From Eupeodes corollae (lineage: Eukaryota > Arthropoda > Insecta > Diptera > Syrphidae), in NCBI RefSeq assembly GCF_945859685.1, contig NC_079147.1:140950645-141014644 (forward strand): 64,000 bases of DNA. Direction: 5' to 3'. Both the position numbers and the translations under genes were made by a program. The notes beneath the pieces were generated by a model. It ran no database searches. It had not been told where the DNA came from and saw only the letters and a program-made list of their open reading frames with translations. Positions 34,742 to 45,985 of the stretch are shown here, piece after piece; positions within the stretch are counted from its first letter, which is position 1; each line of letters begins with the position of its first letter.

Positions 34742-35845
34742 GGCAATGTTTGCATTTGATTAGTAATTACCTTTCGAATCGTTCAATACAAGTAGTATTC
34801 GATGGATTCAAGTCTGAAAACCATCAAATAAATGCTGGTATGCCCCAGGGCTCTGTTTTATCTCCAACACTCTTTCTTATTTTTATTTATGATCTCCTGT
34901 CTACAATAACTAATCCAATATATTATATCGCTGACGATAGTACTCTTAGCTTTTCATATTCGTTTTCAGACTCACATCCCTCTTCTTCGGATGTGGAACT
35001 GCAATGACAAAATATGATAAGCTCATTAAATTCCGACCTAAACAGAATTGTTCAATTTGGATTTAAAAACCGCGTGGAATTTAATGCTGTCTTGTATCTT
35101 GTATCGTTAAATCGAGATATACCCCCTTTGCCATTATCCATGGATGGCACTTGCATCAATAAGACTGAAAACCTCGATATTCTCTGCATGTATGTCATCA
35201 AGCACCTCTTATGGAATTATCACATACGCGATGTCGCCAAAAATTCGGCAGGGTGTTTGGTTTCCTTAATCGATGCAAGAAATATTTCACCCCCTCTGAT
35301 CTAGCTGTTATCTATAAGACTTGCATACGTCCAAAGCTTGAGTATAACTAACATAGATGGGTTGGTGCTCCTGCAACTTACTTAAGCCTCTTGGATAGTA
35401 TTGAACGTAGGGCATTTAAATTGATAGATGATAATATCATCATAAGTTCATTTACATCGCTTGAACATCGTCGTAAGGTCTCCTGTCCGACCCTTTTGTA
35501 TCGTTATTTTAAAGGCTTATGCTCTAGTGAAATAGCTAGTTGAATTCCTTCCCTTATACAGTTTAACCTTAATACTTGAGCTTCTAGGAATGCTCATCAG
35601 TATACCCTCGAGTCCAACTTAGGCCGTACTGTCAAATACAGAGATTCGTTCTTTAGCCGTACTACGCGAATGTGGAATGCTTCACCACAATCTGTCCTTC
35701 CCAGTCATTGCAATATTCATTAATTCAAAAATCAAAAACATCTTCTTTTAAACCCTCTCCTCTTCCTAGTGCTCCCACTGTGCCTCTGCATAATAAGGTT
35801 AGTAATATCCCCTTGTGTGTGTTTATTATAAACAAAAAAATTATC
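34742..35845 (+). pseudogene. Jockey J1, 5'-truncated with 3' end
   Basis: HLISNYLSNRSIQVVFDGFK, AGMPQGSVLSPTLFLIFIYD (RT motif B) and PIYYIADDSTLSFSYSFS (catalytic ADD box) lie in one open frame at 34750-35007. The thumb follows (SSLNSDLNRIVQFGFKNRVE, SAGCLVSLIDARNISPP) and then the C-terminal tail after several stops. The 3' untranslated end reads AAGGTTAGTAATATCCCCTT followed by GTGTGTGTTTATTATAAA. It gives the clearest J1 3' terminus in the window. Confidence 0.82.
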
Positions 35846-37249
35846 TTCAAACATAAAGTTACAGTATCTTCTATAAATTCAAATTATTTTGTATGCATTT
35901 TGTTTTTGAATTTCCAAAAAATCACCTTTTATAGCAGAACTTCCCCCCTTATCCACCAACATTTATACTAAATCGAAACTGAAAAGCATTCTTAAAATTA
36001 ACTCATTAATTTAAAAGTGTTACGCAATAAATATATGCAATACATATGCATATGTGTATGTGTATTTGAAGAAGTGTAGGCAGTATTAAAAACACACTAA
36101 TTATTTCTTTTTATGCACAATGTTTTTAAATTTTTCCTTATAAAAAATTTTAAAATATTTTTATTTCTGTTTTCCAGGTAAGGAATATTATCTCAATAAA
36201 TTATCCCAAATAATCCACTGACATTTTCAAGTAAGTTGTTTTTTTTTACTCTCAATCCTCACAATCCTTTCATATCCCTTTAAAAAAATGAAATGAACAT
36301 AGGCATAAGTAGGTATAGCTATTAAAAGCGAAAATAATTTCTTCTCTGCTGAGTTTTCCGGACGACCATGAAAAAAGTTTTTCCATCGCCTTTTTTTCTT
36401 ATTTTTTAAAAACTATTATTTACCATTGAATGACTTGCCAAAAGTGCACAAGAGCATTTAAGCTGCAAAACTACCCCCGGCTACCATGAAAATCAAGTTC
36501 ATGACTACACCACTAAAAAAACCATCAACCCCTTTAACAAAAAAAAAAGTTCCCTCGAGCTGCACAACCTCTGCTCTAACCATGAATATTCAAAGTCAAG
36601 TTTACTACATATGAATTTATATGAATAGACTTTCTCTCTCTTTGGCAAACCATCAAGCTTGCTACATACATACGAGTATACTAAAAATGATAAACTCTCT
36701 CCTACATTAAAGCCCCCTCCTTTATACCTTAACACAGAAGTTCAGCACGAAAAATCGATCGAGCTCCAAGTTCTTAATCACCACCAAATACACAAACACA
36801 ATCTGCTCCCCTTTTTTAAAGGTTGGTTTTCGAAAAACAATAACAACAAACCCCTACGCCATATCGGTCTTGGAGTTCTTTGGAAAATGGGATGATTATT
36901 GAAAAACCTAGTATCCATGTTTGTGAAGTAGAAGAGATGCGGCAAAGGGAGAGAATCACGACAACAAGCGTAAAATTTGCCATTTTATGAATGAAACGGT
37001 ACTTTTCCACTCTGCTCCTTCTCCCAACCCTCATACCTGGCTAACATGGTTATCGGTATCCCTAAGGGTGCCTTTTGCTTGGATAGTCACTCTTGTCTCT
37101 TGACAACAGGTGGGTGGTTTAGATTGGGAGTTTAACCGTCCTCCTTGTTATAGGTGCCTAGCACGTTTCCTGGAAATATATACACAGATACATATGTACG
37201 ACATTCGTATCCTTGGCAAAAAGGAAAACAAGATATAATATCTATGTGG
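35846..37249. other. Unassigned; contains the recursive-splice-like site
   Basis: No repeat or coding similarity was seen. The frames at 36505-36735 and 36659-36895 overlap on opposite strands and are not recognisable. The stretch includes the splice-like junction annotated at 36155-36236. Confidence 0.35.
36155..36236 (+). promoter_or_regulatory. Candidate recursive splice site / RS-exon
   Basis: TTTTTATTTCTGTTTTCCAG ends at 36177 and is followed directly by GTAAGG (36178-36183): a pyrimidine tract, acceptor and donor fused with no exon between, the form of Drosophila ratchet points in very long introns. A second strong donor, CAA|GTAAGT, lies at 36231. It would close a 53-nt segment (36178-36230) that has stops in all three frames, as expected of a noncoding RS-exon. 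It could equally be an ordinary noncoding microexon or chance. Confidence 0.4.
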
Positions 37250-37740
37250 TGCTTGCCTCTCTGTCACACTCACACCTTTCAGTTTGTCGTCGTGCGTCGT
37301 GCGTCGTCACTGTCATAATCGTTGACAAGGAAAATATCAACTTGAGCTACTATTTTTATGAATGAAAATACGCCAGTGCTTTGGCTAGTTAGGTATCCAT
37401 ACATACTCGTATGTAGGTATATAGGCACGTAACGAATTTTACCCACGATTTTATTTTGTTTGCGTATTTGGATACAAATAATGACAAGGGTGGGAATTTT
37501 TCCTTTTTGATATACTACGCCATTGCCATTACCATAACGCCACGCCGGCCGCGCCGCCGACCTCGAGCGACCAGCAGCAGCCGGTTGCAATCTGGAGAGT
37601 TAATGGAAGAAAATTGCTATCGTCAGAAAAGGACGGAAATTGGCAATGAAATGTTTATTATTTTTTTTCTTCTATTCTCAACCATCATCATCGTTTTAGT
37701 TGCCATGATGAGAAAAAGTTAATAGTGACGTCAGTGTGTT
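37250..37740. other. GC-richer segment, unassigned
   Basis: It contains CGTCGTGCGTCGTGCGTCGT at about 37290 and a GCCGGCCGCGCCGCCGACC block near 37545. Opposed open frames overlap here (37279-37590 minus, 37456-37722 plus) with no recognisable protein. It is one of several GC islands not explained by transposons. Confidence 0.25.
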
Positions 37741-38052
37741 TATTTAAATGCTATATAGAACAGCGCAACTATGGAAGTCTTGGAGCTTCGAAGCGTGAAT
37801 TAGGATACCTTAGCTACTGATAACGTAGGTAACACGTAGATATGGAGGGATTATGACAATACTTGTTATAAGAAGTTTTTGTAGGCACAAATTAATTTAT
37901 CAAGGATGGATTGTTTGAATCTTAGTAACAGAAATAGATTTAACAATTTGTTGTAGTCCTCTTGGCCTTTGTATACATGTGATACTATGTTCTTGTTAAT
38001 ATGCTTAAGTGATATTCAAACAGTTGTATTAAAGTTATATATGATTCACAGT
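37741..38052. other. Unassigned
   Basis: Nothing recognised. Confidence 0.4.
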
Positions 38053-40172
38053 AGATTAGAGTCCCTAGAGTCCGTATATGTCCGTACGTTCGAGACATTT
38101 TGTTCGTTGTCCATAGCTCAAGAACCAGAGGCTTGGATGCGACCCACACTGATAACTTCCCATCCCGTCTGTCTTGCTTAAAAAGTTTTCTATATGTACT
38201 CGTATCAATTTTTAACTAATTTGCGTACTATTTTTTGTAGATTTTATTTTTTATGAAAAAACGGACTGTTAGATTTTAATATAAAAATTACTGAATATTG
38301 AAAACAATATTTTCTGTGAAATAAAATTAGTTTGAAGCCAATATTTCAAATTTTTGAAGAGATATTTGAGTCGAAAACCAATTTTAACCAACTTTTATAC
38401 ATTTTTTTTAGGTTTTTATTTTTTGTAAAAAAAACTGTCAATTCGATTTTTCTCAAAATTTGTCCTAATATTAAAAATAATATTTCTTATAAGAAAAAAT
38501 TAGTAAGAAGCTATTATCTCAAAGTTTTGAAAAGATATTTGAGTCGAAAATCATTTTTTACCAACTTTGGTTAAATTTTTTTTCGGTTCTTAATTTTTTG
38601 TAAAAAAAACTGTCAATTCGATTTTTCACAACATTTTTCAAAATGTTGAAAACAATATTTCTTATAAGATAAAATAAGCTTGAAGCCTAAATTTCAAGTT
38701 TTTGAAAATATATTTGAATCGATATTCAATTTTTACGAACTTTGAGTAATGTTTTTTTTAGATTTTTATTTTTTATAAAAAAACTGTCAATTAGATTTTT
38801 TTCAAAATTGTATTAGATGTCAAAAACATTATTCGTCGTTGCGCAAAATTGTTTTAGAGATGAAATCATATTTCAGTCGTAAAATTTTAGAGGTCACAAT
38901 TTTTTTTTTCAGTTTTATTGATTTATAAAAAAAAACCGTTGTATTAATTTTTTTCAAAAAATGTACCTGTTGGGTATTACGTTACAGTATATTATATAAA
39001 ATTTAATTCAAGTCTCTAGTGTTTTTGGTTCGTAAGATATTTCGGGTTAACCAAAATGTTCACCTTTTTTTCAAACTGCTATGGTAAAAAAACCACCCAC
39101 GCAATTTTCTTGAGAGCCCTTTCTGCCGTATTATCTGTATAACAAAATTTATTTGAAATCGATATCTCTTCTGGTTCTTGAGTTATGGACGACGAAAAAG
39201 ACGTCGCGAACGTACGGACGTACAAACGACTCTAGGGACCTTGAAACGTCGAGTTTCAACATCTGGTAAAATTTTGAGAAAAATCGAATTGACAGTTTTT
39301 TTTTATAAAAAATAAAAGCCTTAAAAAAAACATTATTCAAAGTTGGTAAAAATTGAATTTTAACTCAAATATCTTCTCAAAACTCTGAGATATTGGCTTT
39401 AAACTACTTTTATCCATTAAAAAATATTATTGTCAATACATATTTAGTAAAACTTAAAGAAAAGTTGAATTGACAGATTTTTTTACAAAAAATTAAAACT
39501 TAAAAGAAAATTTAACAAGAGTTGTCAAAAATTGATTTTCGACTCAAATATCTTTTCAAAAATTAAAGATTATGGCTTCCAGCTAATTTTAACTTATAAG
39601 AAATATCGTTTTTAACATTCAGAAAAAATTTGAGAAAAAGCAAATTGACAGGTTTCTTACAAAAAATAAAAACCTAAAAAAAAACAATAATTAAACTTGG
39701 TAACAAACTTCTTACGACTCAAAAAGCCTTTAAAAATTAAAAAAAATTTGTCTACCAACTCTTTTAATTTAAAAAAAATATTGTTTTCGACATTAAGTAT
39801 TTTTCTTTTTATAAAAATCCAACAGCCCGTTTTTTTCCTAAAAAATAAAATCTACAAAAAATAGTACGCAAATTTGGTAAAAATTGATGTTCGGTTCTTG
39901 ATATCTCTCAAATTAATTTCGTTGATCCAATTTGTACAAATTTAAGAAATTCTCCTTAAATTGGTAAAAACTTGTTTTCGACTAAAAATCTATTTAACAA
40001 AACTAGGTTTTCAAACTAAACTATTTCTTTATATGAAAAATATTGTTGATAGTTTTAAATTTTTTAAGAATAATTCAATTAACAACTTTTTAAACCTAAC
40101 GCGAAAAGCTACAAACTTTTAAGCAAGAAAAATAGACAGACGGGCTGGGAAGTTATCAGTGCGGGTCACATC
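38053..40172. repeat. Repeat family A, copy 3: inverted dimer with ~1-kb arms
   Basis: The left arm starts GCGACCCACACTGATAACTT with CCCATCCCGTCTGT (38139-38172). The right arm ends with the complement at about 40138-40172 (ACAGACGGGCTGGGAAGTTA). The arms meet near 39,260. The left arm has monomers starting at about 38267, 38436, 38611 and 38785, a period of 169-175 bp. A further CGTACG-rich fragment at 38053-38130 precedes the left arm in the opposite orientation. The arms are clearly related but diverged. A transcript crossing it could fold into a long imperfect hairpin. Confidence 0.75.
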
Positions 40173-40179
40173 AAATACT

Positions 40180-40423
40180 CTATTTTAATATTGAATCGTC
40201 TTCCACTAATTTATCTCGCAGGTCAGCAACACTGACAAATTGACTGGTTAAGGCATTAACGTTGCGTGTCAAAATTCCCAAACAAATTTGAATATGGTTA
40301 CTATCTGGAGAACTTGCCGGCCGCTCCATCAAAATTATATTATTGGACTCGAACCACTCCAAACTTTGACTAATAACGTGAGTTGGATCATTTTCACGTT
40401 CAAAACCGGCCCCAAACCATACA
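40180..40423 (-). pseudogene. Tc1-like transposase C-terminal remnant
   Basis: On the minus strand FERENDPTHVISQSLEWFES, then ERPASSPDSNHIQICLGILT, matches the DNDP.H......WF......WP.QSPDLNPIE..W block of Tc1-like transposases. The usual QQD is ERE and the NPIE glutamate region is HIQ, so two catalytic positions are lost. It continues leftward through FVSVADLRDKLVED. On its upstream side it is split from the rest of the gene by a hAT MITE at 40424-41163. Confidence 0.7.
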
Positions 40424-41163
40424 CAGTGTTCCCATAACGGCATTATTAATGCTAGATCTAGCATTATAGAGAAGAGAAAAGCATTATGAAATTTTAAAAT
40501 AATGCTAAATGCTTTTCTGGCATTATTGTTTTTAAGTTTTGCATTCTTGAATGCCAAAATTGATTTTAAAAGATTGATTTGATTATATCATATTTGAAAA
40601 AAATAAAAATCATCATTTTTTTTTTATTACAAACATTCTGATTTAACCTTAATAACGTCAAATCACGAAGATTCACATATACGCTCAAAAAACTCATGAA
40701 TTTTTCTAAGTACAAGTTGGAGCCTAAGCAAAGAATGAAAAACCTAAGGGCGAAGAGGACTATTTATATGAAGAACTTTGGGATAACTCGTTATTTATCG
40801 AAAATTATAAAATGGATAAGAAATTTATTTTTAAAAACTATAAATAAGAATGTGATAAGTCTGAATTATTTAAAATTAAATAATTAATTATGAAACATGT
40901 TCCTATACTTAAAAACATTGTGCTGTTAATACCTATTTACATTTAAGTTTAGTTATTTTTTAATTAATTTTGTTTTATTTTTGTTTTTTTTTCTTGTTAT
41001 GTAATATTATTTTGCATTTTTTAAGATGTTTGGTTTTTAATCATCGATATGGACGTTTTATATGGATTTTAAAATCTAGCATTTTGTTTTTTGAGCTCCC
41101 ATACGATCTAGCATTTAAAAATTGAAATCTAGCATTATGAAATTTGAGATTATGGCAACACTG
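40424..41163. mobile_element. hAT-type MITE with 8-bp target duplication
   Basis: The 740-bp element is bounded by CAGTGTTCCCATAA on the left and TTATGGCAACACTG on the right (inverted: CAGTGTTGCCATAA; one mismatch in 14). Both flanks carry ACCATACA (40416-40423 and 41164-41171), a perfect 8-bp target duplication as made by hAT transposases. It is AT-rich with repeated CTAGCATTAT/ATAATGC motifs near both ends and encodes no protein. It sits inside a Tc1-like relic, so it is younger than that copy. Confidence 0.9.
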
Positions 41164-41171
41164 ACCATACA

Positions 41172-41570
41172 ACTGCCACCGCCGAAGTTTCTTTAGGGGA
41201 AGAACTTCCCCCTTTCTTTCCATTCTCAGATCACGCCAATAACCGTTGTTACCATATAATTGTTGGCCATATAATTCCATTTCGAATAACAACAGCTATG
41301 TGCAATTAATTGGATTGTAACTTGTGACGTGCAAATTCTAACCTTTCTTGGTTGTTGACTGCTGTCATATTTGGGTCTGGCACCAATCTGCGTAAAATAA
41401 TCAATCTACTACTTTTTAAGGAACGAAAAACCGCAGTTAATAGCTCCAATTGTTTGCGCGTTTTCCGCAAGGAATGTACCAAATTAAATGCAATACTGGC
41501 TAAACGGCTCTTATCGCAGCATGCCAGGTTCTGCTGTCGGCCAGATCTTTTTTTTTCTTAAAGATTCTGT
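41172..41570 (-). pseudogene. Tc1-like transposase remnant, upstream part
   Basis: On the minus strand NGYWRDLRMERKGEVLPLKK followed by a LRRWQLYG/GGGSCMV frame just before the MITE corresponds to the region preceding the ..GGGSVMVWG block. Further upstream, KSRLASIAFNLVHSLRKTRK and LVPDPNMTAVNNQERLEFAR look like the HTH and linker of the same protein. The frames are broken and part of the catalytic core between GGGS and the DNDP block is missing even without the MITE. Confidence 0.5.
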
Positions 41571-41819
41571 TTTTTTCAAGAAATTGTGGATGACACGATC
41601 TGGTCGTGATTTTTTTTTACAATAGATCCTAAGCTTAGCCAACTTGGCTGAAAAGCTTGAAGTTTATCTTTTTCTGTATCGCTAAAATATTCTTGGTAAT
41701 TTCAAACACAAATAATTTATAACTGAAAGAAAGTTTAGAGATGAAAAGATAAGACATCATAAGCAAACATAATAAACAAGTACGATCTTCTTTTATCAAG
41801 AGTCAATAAGTTGAGAACT

Positions 41820-42265
41820 TTCTTCAAAAGAAGGAATCTACTAATACGATAAATTTTATCGATGGCAAATTTTGTGAACCTTCTTTAAACTCTTCAATTC
41901 GATGCGTATTGGTATTGTAGTAATTGCACCAAACAACAGATATTCTAGAATACAACGTACAAGTGTCATTTTTAAATTTTAAAAATAGGAGTGGACCAAG
42001 ATTGCTCCCTTGGGGCACAACTGAAAAATATATAATAGTTTTAGATAAAACACTAATTTATTTTCAAGGTTTGAGTACGATTTATTAAAAAGTTTTTTAT
42101 ACACTTTAACAAATTTAAATGAAAACCCATATTAAGGAACTTGAATGTTGAAAGCGGTCGAAAGCAAAATCCGTCAAAATAATATCTTCTTAATTTATAT
42201 TTTCCATAGATTAGAGGCAAAAACTTGTAAAGATTGCCAGGTTTTTTAAAGTTAACTTCCACTTA
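41820..42265 (-). pseudogene. Jockey/BS-like RT fragment
   Basis: On the minus strand FLNMGFHLNLLKCIKNFLIN, RTQTLKIN (42200-42060) and, after a frame change, PQGSNLGPLLFLKFKND (42015-41965) form the RT motif A-to-B interval of a Jockey/BS-type element (usual form VPQGSHLGPLLF..FIND). The YADD block is not visible. It is a short dead copy. Confidence 0.65.
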
Positions 42266-45200
42266 AGAAACTGTGCTGAAAATCAGATAAGCTCTTTATC
42301 AATGCATCAATGCAAAAAAAGTACAATTTTTCTTCAGATATCGTGCTATTCAAACACATTCTTTAATAAATCGATTGTAAGGGGTGCTATCCAGCTTCTT
42401 TAGAGCCGACTTGGAGAACGTGTATCTATTCAAATAGCTCATCGGCTTCAATTCCTCAGTCAGTTAGATCTTATTTGGGTGTAAGGGCCAAGATCCTTAC
42501 CTAAAGTACGCCACAATGTGTTGTGCCCACTTCTTGAGATCGCCGCCACAGAACAGCAAAATTAGAGTTAACGCTTTTAAGGTTGCGGTCATCGACTTCG
42601 AATTTCGGTAAGAAAAACGTAGAAATATTATCACGAGGCGGCAGTTGATTATTTTAAAATTTGAATGTGATGGAAACTATTATACAAATACATATTTCTG
42701 ATTGAAAATTTATACTAATATTATAAAGCTGAACAGATGAAGGAGAATGGCCGATTAGTTGAGATAGAAAGAGATACCTGTTTATTAAAAAGAAGAAGAC
42801 TGCAGGATTCAAAAGGGAATTTTCGTGGAGACTTCGGAAGGCATAAAAGGCGCGTTAAATGAAGCGCGTTCTCTTTTTCTCTCTGGCAGATCCCTAAGCA
42901 GCTGGCACATTTCCGTAACATCAATCCTACAAAGCAATTTCACAATTTATTTATACAAAAATATACCTCTCGGGAACTAGAGGCTTTGAAATAAAATTTA
43001 TTTCAAAGCTACAAATTGTTTTATTTATTTTCAAGGGTTCTTTCTTTCCTAAGTTCTTACGTTCTCGGCGATTTTTGCTACAATATTTATTACCTAACAT
43101 ATTTAATTTTAAAGTGTCGGTAAATATTAAACCTTAGCTAGGAATTCAGGTATTCAAAAACTTATCCAACCTTTAAAAAAGGCTTATTTCAAAATATCCA
43201 AAATTCAAATGTAATATGGTAGGGAATACCAAGTGAGAATATTCTGTTAATGCCAAATCTTTAATTTGATCCTTTCACATTTGGCAAATAAAAACGGGTT
43301 TAAGATTGCTCGTCGATCTATTAAATCACACCTTTCGCAAACAACATTACACCGTATTTTGAATAGTGACCTAAATGTATTTAAGTTAGTCGATCTCCAG
43401 AAATACCGTATCTGTGTTTTCATCAGAAAAGCTAAGTTAACAAGCATCATAACAGTTGAAATATTAAAAATATTAATAACTCGGAAAATCTAAAATTTAT
43501 TATTGAGTTTAGTGCAATTTACTTTTTTGAAAATTATGCTAGTGCAATTGATATCGTGAATGGACTGCGCTGCCAAGAAACAATAAATGATTTCTTATCA
43601 CCAGAATTTTAAGATATTAATGAGGATTACAATAAATTTTAGCAACGAAACAATTACAATTTGGCAAGAAATTTTTCCTGAAAGTGATTAAATTTCTGGA
43701 ACAGCCCTAGACTTCTATCTTGAGATAGGATTCATGAAGGTATGGCGAAAACATACAGCCGTAAAAGTGCGAATCAGTCCCGTAAGTTTTGATTTATAAT
43801 GAAATACACTCCATTACTCTTTTGTTTTCAATATCAAAACGAAACATCATCTTGAAAAACCCTTAAACTAAGTGTTCAAAAACTTCGAACTTTCTATTCA
43901 AAAATTCTCCCTTTTAAAGAATATTTTTTAAATTAAAAAATTATATTAAATAGAATAAAATACGTACAGATAAAAGCTAAAAAATAAGTCCATTATAAAT
44001 ACCAGCCACGACTTTGCGAATAGACTGATATCAGTTACAACATTCACTGTTATCATAATATACTACGTATGTATATAAATGCATATATATGTTTATGCAT
44101 ATTTTGAAAATATCGTATATTGATTCCTAATACTTGATACAAATATAATAAAGAATTTGCTTTCACTTTAATTCGAAAATAAAATGACACATAAAATATT
44201 ATTAGAATTCCTTTAGTGTGTACAATCTCTACACAAATATTAAAATATAAAATGAAATAGGTACAAAAGTTACGTATGCCTATTTACATTATAAGGATAA
44301 CAGTATCTATGACTAATTTAAGTTATTGACGTTAGCTTTTTAGCTGTCATAGGTATTTTCTTTGTACGGATATGCAGACGATTTTAATTTATTATGGGAC
44401 AATCCAAGTAAACAATAAAATATCAACGAGTCATTTTGCAAAATGACGAAAAATAAGTTATATTTTTCACAATCGCAATCGCAATTTTCTACGTCAAATC
44501 ATGATAATATCATTTTTGTATAAATTGTTATGATGACTACACAAAGATATAAGATATACGAATTCACGTTCCCAGACAGTGATTGGAAATACACTGTTCC
44601 TGTGACGTGAAACGATTTAAGGGAATTTTTACTTGCGATAAATTATAATATATTAACACTTGTCTATTAAGGTTGATACATGTGTCGAAATAGTGTGAAT
44701 TGAACTCAATTTATCATATCATGCAAATAATTAAAACACAAAAGAAGTTAAAAGTTCTATGCATATAAAAATGAAGAAATATGAAGAGTTGTATGTTTGT
44801 TTGTTTGAACGCGTTAATCTCAGAAACGTCTGGTTCGATTTGAAAAATTAGATCAAAGCCGGTAAAAAATGTTTCAAAATAAGAGATTTTTAGCCATTTT
44901 AAGAATTTGCACTGCATATTCTGCGAGAACGGTATTTTGCTAAAAAAAATTAAAGTTTCTTTAAGTCTATGACAGCTGCTAACTATGCTAACCAAATTTG
45001 TTCTAAAACTTAGGAGCTAATTCCTTTATATGATAAGTTTTATGTATTGGGTGAATTAAAGGCAACAATAATTTTGTTGAAGTACGAGTAATTCACTCCA
45101 CACGAAGTAATGCTCCAATACTTGCGTAATAATAGAGCATCTTCTTCCAAAACATGGGTCTACCCGTCGTGGACTAATTTGACAAGTCTCTGCACCTATC

Positions 45201-45369
45201 CCAGTTAAGAGCGCACTAAGGGTTCAGGTGTCCTGGTGCACGCCATCGACACAATAAAGTGTAATATTTATAAACTACTTTCAGAACTGGTTCATCTTAA
45301 CTTAGTTGAGCTAAGAGAACTGTCCGTCGGGATAAAGTAAGCTTTTTTTATTTTTTAGAATATCTGCTT
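42266..45369. other. Long AT-rich stretch, mostly unassigned; repeat C copy near 44,785
   Basis: No coding similarity was seen in 3.1 kb. Near 44785-44860 the plus strand reads GTTTGTTTGTTTGAACGCGT, AATCTCAGAAACGTCTGGTT and CGATTTGAAAAATTAGATC, the same dispersed repeat seen on the minus strand near 23.55 kb. The frames at 42721-42924 and 43247-43493 resemble nothing. Confidence 0.4.
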
Positions 45370-45374
45370 CGAGT

Positions 45375-45655
45375 TAGATTGTATCTTCTTCGAAATCCTC
45401 CTGAATAACAACAACGTCTAATTTGAGAAAACACTTTTCATACCAAGAGGATTCTTTAGTTCCTCACAAGAGGTTAGGTTAGATTAGGTTAAAGAGGATT
45501 CGGATTCATAATTCACACACTTAGGCCAAAAGAGAAGGCCCATTGTGATACCACAAGAGGCAGTACCAGTCAAAAAACTTTAGATGGCATAGGCAAGGAT
45601 TGCACCTAAGACCTCTAACATGACAGTCCTAAGCACCAACCATCATGGCACCATG
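45375..45655 (-). mobile_element. tRNA-derived SINE interrupted by an R1-type tail
   Basis: On the minus strand from 45655: TGGTTGGTGCTTAGGACTGT (box A-like), then GGTGCAATCCTTGCCTATGC (box B-like), then AAAGTTTTTTGACTGGT. The SINE body resumes at 45380-45470 (TCTAATTTGAGAAAACACTT on the plus strand against GCTAATTTGAGAAAGCACTT in the 10.9-kb copy). Between them, 45470-45585 is not SINE. It carries GGTTAGGTTAGATTAGGTTA, CACACACTTAGGCC and CCCATTGTGATACC, the 3' end wording of R1-type elements. CACAAGAGG at both edges may be its target duplication. Confidence 0.6.
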
Positions 45656-45714
45656 TACTTCAAGGAAAGTATATAGTCGATCAAATATTTGTATGACGGT
45701 AGATCCTAAAAGAA

Positions 45715-45985
45715 AAACAAATCAACACCCACCATCTTTTCATCGATTTTAAGGACGCATATGACTATAGAGCTATGCCTAGTTTTGGCATCCCTGCCAA
45801 ACTTGTGCGTTTGTGCAGGATAACCATCGAGAATTTGCACTGCAATATATGTAAGTTGAAAACGATTTGACCCTTTTGATGTTTTAGACAAGGTTATGAA
45901 CTGTCATACGATTTCTTTAACGTCATTCTTAAAAATATAGTGCAGAGCTCACACGTCAACACAAAAGGCACTGTCTTTTTTTTAT
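45715..45985 (+). pseudogene. RTE-clade RT fragment
   Basis: AATCAACACCCACCATCTTT continues with the IDFK.AYD block and SFGIPAKLVRLCR-like wording at about 45780-45820, then DVLDKVMN-like sequence and HVNTKGT at 45955-45975. It is nucleotide-similar to 53725-54010 of the long RTE copy, with internal deletions. It is cut at about 45985 by the T-rich 3' end of a minus-strand J1 insertion. Confidence 0.7.

Noticed and set aside
38267..38960. CRISPR array or centromeric satellite
   Set aside because: The ~170-bp period is too long for CRISPR, units are diverged and embedded in a dispersed element, and only a few units occur per copy.
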